Below are positions 57,711 through 64,000 of a stretch of DNA of 64,000 nt, piece by piece. This DNA comes from an uncultured Methanobrevibacter sp. (GTDB lineage Archaea; Methanobacteriota; Methanobacteria; Methanobacteriales; Methanobacteriaceae), in the NCBI GenBank assembly GCA_900318035.1, contig ONJC01000009.1, positions 1-64,000 on the forward strand. The letters are read 5' to 3'. Below the pieces are notes generated by a model. That model ran no database searches. It saw only the letters and a program-made list of their open reading frames with translations, and was not told where the DNA came from. The position numbers were made by a program, and so were the translations under genes. Positions within the stretch are counted from its first letter, which is position 1; every line of letters begins with the position of its first letter.

Positions 57711-58451
57711 ATGAAAGGTGTTAACTTGAAAATAACAGCTATAGGTGCAGATATATCTAAAAATGATGTATCCTGCAGTTCTAAGCTTGTAGAAACTATT
57801 GAAAATAACCTTCATAAACTTAAAGAGTTAGGTGCAAGGGATGCAGCTTTAACCAATGTCACAGGTGATGATGTTGTGATAAGCGCATTTGTAGAAGATG
57901 ATTTGCTTGAACCTGTCAATGAAGGAATTGTCAATATATTAAAGGAAAGTGCTGAAAACATGGGGGATTTGTCAGGAATCTCACAAACTCCGGAAAATGC
58001 CGGAGAGGGTGTTTCTTATGCACAGGCTAGTATCAGACCTGACAGATATCCTGATGCAATCGTTTTGGGTTTTGATACATATGGGGGAGAACCGTTTGTC
58101 GCAGATGTTGCAAATTCTGCAATAGAAGCTGCAAAAGGCATGAAAAATTTAACTGATGTATCAGATTACATTGAACCGAAAACAAGAAAAATTCCTGGTG
58201 TCGGCTATGTTTCACCGGAAACTGACGATCCTGTTGTTGTGGCCACTGTTGAAAACATTGAGTCTGTTGGAGTAATAGCAGGTGCAATGATTGGCGCAGC
58301 GCTTGGAAATAAAAATACTTATTTGGTTAAAAGAGGAACAACCTGTAATGTATTGCCAGGCAGTGTCATATTTTCCGCTACTGCCTTCATGAACGGCAAT
58401 GTAATAGATTTGGCTGTTCCATTTGAAAACAAAACTAGAATATTAAGATAG
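57711..58451 (+). CDS. Conserved archaeal protein of unknown function
   Basis: 246 residues from ATG 57711, but AAAGGTG at 57714-57720 suggests a TTG start at 57726, giving 241 residues. Features are glycine-rich segments GVSYAQASIRPDRYPDAIVLGFDTYGGEP and AMIGAALGNKNTYLVKRGTTCNVLPGS, with an acidic N-terminal half. It looks like a compact enzyme, and I recognise no family. It lies 12 bases before sucD, in one unit with sucD and hmgA. Confidence 0.7.
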   Translation: MKGVNLKITAIGADISKNDVSCSSKLVETIENNLHKLKELGARDAALTNVTGDDVVISAFVEDDLLEPVNEGIVNILKESAENMGDLSGISQTPENAGEGVSYAQASIRPDRYPDAIVLGFDTYGGEPFVADVANSAIEAAKGMKNLTDVSDYIEPKTRKIPGVGYVSPETDDPVVVATVENIESVGVIAGAMIGAALGNKNTYLVKRGTTCNVLPGSVIFSATAFMNGNVIDLAVPFENKTRILR

Positions 58452-58463
58452 GAGTTATATATT

Positions 58464-59327
58464 ATGATTTTATTAAATGAAGATACAAAATGTTTAGTTC
58501 AAGGAATTACCGGTAAACAAGGTTCATTCCACACAGAACAAATGTTAAAATACAATACCAATATTGTTGCAGGAATCACTCCTGGAAAAGGTGGTCAAAA
58601 ATTCTTGGATAAAGTGCCAATTTTCAATTCCATTGAAGAAGCAAAGGAAGATATTGACATTAACTCTTCAATTATTTTTGTACCTGCAAAATTCGCAAAA
58701 GATGCTGCATTTGAAGCAATAAGGCAATTGGATTTGGTTGTCATTATTTCAGAACACATTCCGGTTCATGACAGTATGAAAATCATGGCATATGCAAAAG
58801 AAATGGATACTACTGTCATCGGTCCAAACACCCCAGGAATCATATCTCCCGGAGTCGGTAAATTAGGAATCATGCCAACTCACATTTTCAAAGAAGGTAA
58901 TGTTGGTGTAATCTCCAGAAGCGGTACATTAACATATGAAATTGCAAGTGAACTCACTAATGCAGGAATAGGCCAGAGTACTGCTGTGGGTATTGGTGGA
59001 GACCCAGTAACCGGGGACAATTACGTTGACATCTTGAAAAGATTCGAAAAAGACGACCAAACTGATGCTGTTGTCCTAATAGGTGAAATTGGAGGAACTG
59101 CAGAGGAAAGAGCCGGACAATTTATTGCTGAAGAAATGTCAAAACCGGTCGTATCATACATTGCAGGTAGAACCGCACCTCCAGGTAAAAGAATGGGACA
59201 CGCCGGTGCTATCATTCAAGGTTCTTCAGGTACTGTTGAAAGTAAAACCAAAGCTTTAAATGAAGCTGGTGTTGAAGTAGCAATCAAACCGTCTGAAATT
59301 GTAGATTTACTTAAAAAGGTTATGTAA
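58464..59327 (+). CDS. sucD: Succinate-CoA ligase (ADP-forming) alpha subunit
   Basis: 287 residues. It has [20 protein letters not shown] (CoA-binding Rossmann start), [14 protein letters not shown] and the phosphohistidine motif [11 protein letters not shown]. It makes succinyl-CoA for biosynthesis through an incomplete citric acid cycle. The beta subunit (sucC) is not in this window. Its stop overlaps the hmgA start by one base. Confidence 0.94.
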   Translation: MILLNEDTKCLVQGITGKQGSFHTEQMLKYNTNIVAGITPGKGGQKFLDKVPIFNSIEEAKEDIDINSSIIFVPAKFAKDAAFEAIRQLDLVVIISEHIPVHDSMKIMAYAKEMDTTVIGPNTPGIISPGVGKLGIMPTHIFKEGNVGVISRSGTLTYEIASELTNAGIGQSTAVGIGGDPVTGDNYVDILKRFEKDDQTDAVVLIGEIGGTAEERAGQFIAEEMSKPVVSYIAGRTAPPGKRMGHAGAIIQGSSGTVESKTKALNEAGVEVAIKPSEIVDLLKKVM

Positions 59328-60529
59328 TGTCAAATCAGGAAATTATTGATAAATTATTAAATGGTGAAATGAAACTTTATCAGGTTGATAAGGAAGTTTC
59401 AGCCAAAGAGGCAACAGATATTAGAAGAGAATTTCTAGAACAGAAATACGATTTGGATTTGTCTAATATCTCCAGTTATACTTTGGATATGGAAAGGGCA
59501 TCAGCCCGTAACATCGAAAATTCAATTGGTGTTTTACAGCTTCCAATGGGGATTGCAGGGCCGTTAAAAATTAATGGCGAATACTGTCAAAGGGAAGTAT
59601 ATGTTCCTCTTGCAACCTCTGAAGGAGCACTTGTCGCATCAATTAACAGAGGAGCTTCAACAATTACTGCATCCGGCGGTGCAAATGCAAGGGTTGTCTC
59701 TGATATCATGACACGTGCACCTGCCATTAAATGTGATGGTGTAAGTGATGCTTTAAAGATAAAACAATGGTTTGTCGATAATTTTGATGAGTTGAAATCC
59801 ATTGCAGAAAGTACAACTTCTCATGGTAAACTACTTAAAATAGACCCTATCTTAATAGTTGGAAGCTATGTGTACCCTAGATTTGTTTTCTCAACAGGAG
59901 ACAGTATGGGAATGAATATGGTAACAATAGCTTCTGAAAAAATTCTTGATAAACTCGCACAGGATACCACTGCAACCCATTTGGCGTTAAGCGGTAATGT
60001 ATGCGTTGACAAAAAGCCTGCAGCTATAAACATTGTTGAAGGAAGGGGAAAAAGTGTTATAGCTGACATTTTAATTCCAAAAGAGATTGTTGCCCGTAAA
60101 CTCAAAACTGAAGTTGATACTATTGTTGAGGTAAATACAGCTAAAAACTTGATAGGTTCAGCGGCTTCAGGAAGCATGGCGTTCAATGCCCATTATGCAA
60201 ATATGGTTGCAGCAATATTTTTGGCAACCGGTCAGGATGCGGCTCATGTTGTTGAAGGATCTTTAGGTATTACAACTGCAGAAAACCGTGATGGTGATTT
60301 ATACTTTTCAGTAAACCTGCCGGATTTGCCTGTTGCTACCGTTGGTGGAGGAACAAGTCTTGAAGTTGCTCATGAAGGATTGGAAATTTTAGGTGTTGCA
60401 GGTTCAGGAAAAGCACGTGAATTTGCAGAAATTGTTGCAAGTACCGTTTTAGCAGGGGAATTATCCTTAGTAGGAGCTATTGCAGCAGGACACCTTGCAA
60501 GAGCTCATCAGCAACATGGAAGAGGATAG
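59327..60529 (+). CDS. hmgA: HMG-CoA reductase, class I
   Basis: 400 residues. It reduces HMG-CoA to mevalonate, the committed step of archaeal isoprenoid lipid synthesis. LATSEGALVASINRGAS has the catalytic glutamate, STGDSMGMNMVTIASE is the cofactor site (most enzymes have DAMGMN), and the catalytic histidine is in HQQHGRG. It has no membrane domain. A 68-residue gene starts just after its stop. Confidence 0.95.
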   Translation: MSNQEIIDKLLNGEMKLYQVDKEVSAKEATDIRREFLEQKYDLDLSNISSYTLDMERASARNIENSIGVLQLPMGIAGPLKINGEYCQREVYVPLATSEGALVASINRGASTITASGGANARVVSDIMTRAPAIKCDGVSDALKIKQWFVDNFDELKSIAESTTSHGKLLKIDPILIVGSYVYPRFVFSTGDSMGMNMVTIASEKILDKLAQDTTATHLALSGNVCVDKKPAAINIVEGRGKSVIADILIPKEIVARKLKTEVDTIVEVNTAKNLIGSAASGSMAFNAHYANMVAAIFLATGQDAAHVVEGSLGITTAENRDGDLYFSVNLPDLPVATVGGGTSLEVAHEGLEILGVAGSGKAREFAEIVASTVLAGELSLVGAIAAGHLARAHQQHGRG

Positions 60530-60530
60530 A

Positions 60531-60737
60531 ATGGATGATTTTTTAGATTCATTATATCCTGAGTTGACTCTTGAAACTGATGATATCATAATGAGTATTG
60601 CAGTAAAAAAAGACTATTCTAAAATTCAAGACTTTGATAAAAGAAAAGAAGAATTCATCAAGGATTTAAATGAGTTCATACAGGAATTTAGTGAAACTCC
60701 AGAATCTGATGATTTCATGAAATATTTTGATGATTAG
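60531..60737 (+). CDS. Small acidic protein following hmgA
   Basis: 68 residues from ATG 60531, with AGAGG before it. Very acidic, predicted helical (MDDFLDSLYPELTLETDDII). The two-base gap after hmgA suggests translational coupling. No family recognised. It overlaps the convergent DUF116 gene by four bases. Confidence 0.65.
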   Translation: MDDFLDSLYPELTLETDDIIMSIAVKKDYSKIQDFDKRKEEFIKDLNEFIQEFSETPESDDFMKYFDD

Positions 60738-61375
60738 TATTTGGAATCAATTTTTTCAAATACTTTTTTAACATTTACTTTTGTTTCAAAACAACCTGTT
60801 TTTTCAAGCAGCACTCCCTGAGGGCAAAAATCAGACAGCAACATCATCATCTGGTTTAAATCTTCATGGCAGGCTACACCAAGAACCGCTTGGAATTTAT
60901 TTTCCATAACTATTTTTTTAACAAAACTTGATCCTGGAACTATATATAGCTTATATCCTAAAGGTTCTGATTTTTTCTTTATTGCACCAATTGAACATAA
61001 TCCGCATTCTGTACAGTTCAGTCCTTCTTTTTGAAGTGTTGCAGGACAGTCCTTATGCCTTAAACAGTGAGGTAGAAAGATCAATGTTTTTTCAGCAGGT
61101 ATTTGTCTGAATTTTTCCTTGTTGATTTCATCCCTTACCTTTATTGCAATGTCATCAATCAGATAATCATCCAATTTCAGAAAATGAGCGATTGTCTTAA
61201 ATGGAGAGTATAATAAATCAACAATATACAGCAGGAATCTTGGGAATTTAACTTGGTTTTTACGGGCTATCAGATATCCTAAAATCAATACAACAATGAA
61301 AAGCACGACTATTAAAATAGCTACAAAAACTACCAACTGGCCTAAAAACATGTAAAATGAATCAATGAATAACAT
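60734..61375 (-). CDS. DUF116 family membrane protein
   Basis: 213 residues. An N-terminal membrane helix (about 10-38) is followed by a domain with clustered cysteines: CLRHKDCPATLQKEGLNC, TECGLC, GVACHEDL and CPQGVLLEKTGC. This is the DUF116 pattern, probably binding a metal or Fe-S cluster on the cytoplasmic side. Function unknown. It follows the 61384-61836 gene by eight bases. Confidence 0.82.
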   Translation of the reverse strand: MLFIDSFYMFLGQLVVFVAILIVVLFIVVLILGYLIARKNQVKFPRFLLYIVDLLYSPFKTIAHFLKLDDYLIDDIAIKVRDEINKEKFRQIPAEKTLIFLPHCLRHKDCPATLQKEGLNCTECGLCSIGAIKKKSEPLGYKLYIVPGSSFVKKIVMENKFQAVLGVACHEDLNQMMMLLSDFCPQGVLLEKTGCFETKVNVKKVFEKIDSKY

Positions 61376-61383
61376 TTTTTAAC

Positions 61384-61836
61384 CTAAAATTCCTCAATTG
61401 TAAAATTATCAATTTGCTTGTTTAATTTAACACCGGTAGGGGTTTTTATTATCTCAAGGCCGGATAAACTGTCACATGAACATAAAATATTTTGTTCCGG
61501 GTGTGTTCCAGGGGTGATATTGCAGTTAAGGTTTACTCCATCTCCTATTGATATCACGGTTTCCAGTCTTTTGGTAGAAGGATGGTCCTTGTTTAGGATT
61601 ATCAGTGGTGATGATTCTTCACGGCTTAAATAGGCCTGGGCTCTTATGGCTCGTTTATCTTTTTTAAAATTAGACACAGCAATAATGTCGTCTGATTCTA
61701 AAAACTGCACTATTTCCTCATTGTCCTGTGTAGCTATAAACAGCATTTTATTTTCATAGCCTACTTTAACTATGCCGACAATTCCGGTTTCACCTTCAAG
61801 AAATAGTATTTCATCATTTTTAAAATCAATATTCAT
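61384..61836 (-). CDS. Conserved hypothetical protein
   Basis: About 150 residues from ATG 61836; GTGAT just before it supports this over ATG 61845. It appears beta-rich (IVGIVKVGYENKMLFIATQ), with a Cys-containing segment (NILCSCDSLSG) near residue 120. No family or motif recognised. It is transcribed with the DUF116 gene. Confidence 0.65.
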   Translation of the reverse strand: MNIDFKNDEILFLEGETGIVGIVKVGYENKMLFIATQDNEEIVQFLESDDIIAVSNFKKDKRAIRAQAYLSREESSPLIILNKDHPSTKRLETVISIGDGVNLNCNITPGTHPEQNILCSCDSLSGLEIIKTPTGVKLNKQIDNFTIEEF

Positions 61837-61874
61837 AAAAATCACTAAAAAATAAAAAAATAGAGTAAATAAAT

Positions 61875-62030
61875 TTACTCTGCAAGTTCAACGTCATCAC
61901 TTTGACATGATGGACAAACTACTTTTTTTCCAATACCTTTGAAGGTATTGCCACATGCTTTACAATGATATTTTTTTGTTTTTAATTTTTTCAAATCAAT
62001 ATCGGCCATTGGGCCTCCGCTAGAACACAT
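61875..62030 (-). CDS. 51-residue zinc-ribbon protein
   Basis: A short gene with a good GGTGAT ribosome-binding site before ATG 62030. The protein has a zinc ribbon: YHCKACGNTF, then CPSCQSDD (C23, C26, C39, C42). The N-terminus MCSSGGPMADID is short and Gly/Ser-rich; an internal ATG at residue 8 could also serve. Such mini zinc ribbons occur in transcription and translation contexts. It may be co-transcribed with the following minus-strand genes. Confidence 0.82.
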   Translation of the reverse strand: MCSSGGPMADIDLKKLKTKKYHCKACGNTFKGIGKKVVCPSCQSDDVELAE

Positions 62031-62887
62031 TTAAAATCACCTATAATATTATATAACATATATTATATTTAAGTATATTACCAAATGTTTTACCATTTGT
62101 TGTAAGATTATTCTTGGGAGGTCATGTTCTTTTGAGGTATTTTTTAAATGCTCTTGAACTGCCTCGACTTCTCCAAAATAGAAGTAGTTCAAATTTTGCA
62201 TATTCTTTTTAATGTGGTTGTGATATTATTCATTGACCTTTTTTTAAATCATGTCTGAAGATAAGTATTTAGCATAATAGCCAATTCAACATGAATATGC
62301 GGTTTATAATGAACTTGATAAAAGAATTGATGGGGAAAGAATTAAACAAGCTATTTTAGGATAGTTAAATACAATTTAAGCTTTAATGATGGTAAGGTTC
62401 CTGAAGTGGATGGCAGCAGCTGATTGATTTCAATTGAACATTATTTATTCATATTTTTAATGGGCAATTGAACTCATAATGCAGTCTTAATTCGATTATA
62501 ACACTATATTCATAAGGAATTTTCTTTCCTTATTTTTTTCTTTTTTTAGAGCTTCACTTTTAAAAACTTTAAATAGCATTAAATCACAAATTTTGGGTTT
62601 CAAAGGATAACTATGCGCTTTAAATAAACTACATGGCTCATTATCTCCAAAATATGATTATTCCAACCTCCTCTTCATATTTTGCTTCAAAACACCAATG
62701 GTATTTTCATCAGGAAAAATACACAACTTTAATTAACAACATTATACACTTGCATCTCATTATGATGAGGTTGACAATATTATCATGTTTTCACTTACTG
62801 ATTTTTTAATCTAAATGTTACTCATTTTTATAAAGTATATTATTGTCTTTTAATAAACTTTTAAGTAACGTATTCAATGGTGTTAAA
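62031..62887. other. 857-base gene-free, decayed region
   Basis: No intact gene is visible on either strand. A short stretch at about 62287-62363 reads QHEYAVYNELDKRIDG then ERIKQAILG and a stop, as if left from a lost gene. A transposon-end hairpin relic lies at 62154-62192. TATA-like TTTTTATAAAG near 62827 probably serves the adhesin starting at 62888. Confidence 0.5.
62154..62192 (+). repeat. Relic of a tnpB-element end (inverted repeat)
   Basis: TTGAACT (62154-62160) and AGTTCAA (62186-62192) are inverted, with an inner ACTTCT/AGAAGT. The stretch CTCGACTTCTCCAAAA and the final AGTTCAA match the right end of the 42854-44257 element, but no tnpB is nearby. Confidence 0.6.
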
Positions 62888-64000
62888 ATGAATTTTAAGA
62901 GAATAATTTTAATTTCATTAATTCTATGTTTCTTGTCGGTGGCCTGTGTATCGGCAAGTGAAAATCAAACATCAATAGAATGTTCGGATGTTGATAATAT
63001 AAGTGCTATTGGTGCGGCTTATGTAGATATTAATGAATATAATAATAGTATATGTGATGTTACTGGAGAAAATGGTTCTGATGGACATGTCGATGTCTCT
63101 GGAAATGTGCTTTCTAGTAGCAATGTTGATTATAGAAATGCTACAATGGGTGTGATGGATAAGGTTGCTGGAGAAAATATCTCTGATGAACAGGGCGTTG
63201 TCTCTGATGACTTGCTTTCTAGAAGCAATTCTGTTGATAAGTTGTCTGCTTCAAAAGAGGGGACTCGTGATGAGCTGAACAATTTGATTCTTGCCGCAAA
63301 ACCTGGCTCAACAATAACCCTGGATAAGGATTATCGGTTTATAACTGGTGTGAAAACTATTGATATAACTAAAAGTATTGTAATTGACGGTAAGGGACAT
63401 ACTATTTATGTGGGATATAAGCCTGCTTTTAATTTTAATTGTATCCTTCCTATTGGAAAAATAGAACTAAAAGATATTACTTTTGTAGGTGGAATTACTA
63501 GTGCTGTTGTTTCTTCAGAGGAGTCTTGTCCTTTTACAATTTCTAATTGTAGATTTATAAACTGTTCTTCTCCAGGTGGGGGTGCAATCTCAGTAAAAGT
63601 AAAATACAACTCAAATATTATTAATTGTACTTTTAAAGGATGTCATGGCTCTGGTGATTCGAGTGTTGTTAGGAAGGAAACGATAACCACTATCATTTCT
63701 CAGGCATGTAGTAATGCTGGTGCAATGTGGATAGGAGGTCCTGTCACAGTTAAATCTTGTAGATTTGAAGGTTGTTCAGCAGGGAATGCTGGTGCAATAT
63801 TTGCATATGGGAACTGCCAAATATTAGATTGTACATTTGTTAAAAATTATGGTGGAAGAATTGATTCTTTTGAGTCTTCCGCTCATGGAGGTGCCATTCA
63901 GATTGCTGGTGCTGATACTTTAGTTAAGGGATGTACATTCACTGAAAATTATGTTCGTATTGGAGGTGCAATAGCATCAGAAGGTGTCAATGTTAGAATT
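62888..64000 (+). CDS. Adhesin-like protein with Pmp-type beta-helix repeats (partial, runs off the window)
   Basis: The frame is open from ATG 62888 to the window edge (371 codons). A signal peptide (MNFKRIILISLILCFLSVAC, cleavage near VSA) is followed by a variable segment of about 100 residues and, from about residue 115, a right-handed beta-helix. The helix shows GGAI and SNAGAMW-type turns and CxF steps (CRFINC, CTFKGC, CRFEGC, CTFVKN, CTFTEN), as in chlamydial Pmp-like repeats of Methanobrevibacter adhesins. The true length and anchor are unknown. Confidence 0.85.
   Translation, partial: MNFKRIILISLILCFLSVACVSASENQTSIECSDVDNISAIGAAYVDINEYNNSICDVTGENGSDGHVDVSGNVLSSSNVDYRNATMGVMDKVAGENISDEQGVVSDDLLSRSNSVDKLSASKEGTRDELNNLILAAKPGSTITLDKDYRFITGVKTIDITKSIVIDGKGHTIYVGYKPAFNFNCILPIGKIELKDITFVGGITSAVVSSEESCPFTISNCRFINCSSPGGGAISVKVKYNSNIINCTFKGCHGSGDSSVVRKETITTIISQACSNAGAMWIGGPVTVKSCRFEGCSAGNAGAIFAYGNCQILDCTFVKNYGGRIDSFESSAHGGAIQIAGADTLVKGCTFTENYVRIGGAIASEGVNVRI

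Overview
The window looks like a chromosome segment of a gut-type methanogenic archaeon, most likely Methanobrevibacter (Methanobacteriales). The base composition is strongly AT-rich. The translation and lipid genes are archaeal (egsA, hmgA, archaeal pheT/proS/valS, exosome, proteasome, RNase P proteins). There is a coenzyme F420 gene (cofC), and promoters have archaeal TATA boxes. Large secreted adhesin-like beta-helix/Ig-like proteins, typical of this genus, occur at both ends and in the middle. The genus call is inference from gene content, not from a database match.

Layout. 1-2063: end of an adhesin-like gene broken by a 29-base deletion. 2189-7881: CPBP protease, small ferredoxin, a metal P-type ATPase unit behind a doubled DtxR-like operator, and an ABC permease/ATPase pair. 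7941-13290: thiD-cofC-proS on the minus strand, then egsA-UPF0179-rpiA-small membrane protein on the plus strand. 13341-18383: two divergent adhesins. 18440-25068: YjbQ, a 46-residue membrane ORF, pheT, a frameshifted valS, a Pr6Pr-like protein and an acetyltransferase. 25069-25605: a gene-free gap with a candidate structured RNA. 25606-30274: MFS exporter, channel-like protein, aroA, nth.

30304-37711 is a sulfur block: cysK, cysE, a Cys-rich HTH regulator, tRNA-Cys, cysS, metY, nifS, nifU and a desulfoferrodoxin. cysK and metY share an identical 17-base sequence in opposite orientation over their predicted start sites, which makes a local cysteine/sulfide regulon likely. 37766-44931 holds a RecJ-like DHH protein, a protein with seven zinc ribbons, a zinc-ribbon metallopeptidase and a stand-alone TnpB transposon with both ends visible. 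44977-50233 is the archaeal RNA-processing/proteolysis superoperon (rnp3, rnp2, psmA, SBDS, rrp4, rrp41, rrp42). 50230-54303 is a minus-strand run (mobA, membrane protein, cbiT, ubiX, HD hydrolase, small secreted protein). 54523-56299 is amt-glnK behind an NrpR-type operator. 56298-62030 holds a signal-peptidase-like protein, aroD, sucD, hmgA and small genes, including a 51-residue zinc ribbon. 62031-62887 is a decayed gene-free stretch with a transposon-end relic, and 62888 to the end is the start of a Pmp-like adhesin.

No rRNA, CRISPR array, prophage or replication origin was recognised. The points most worth following up are the sulfur operator/regulator set, the DtxR-like operator pair around a TATA box, the candidate RNA near 25.3 kb, the intact TnpB with a readable guide, and the two frameshifts (adhesin, valS), which may be sequence errors or real mutations.
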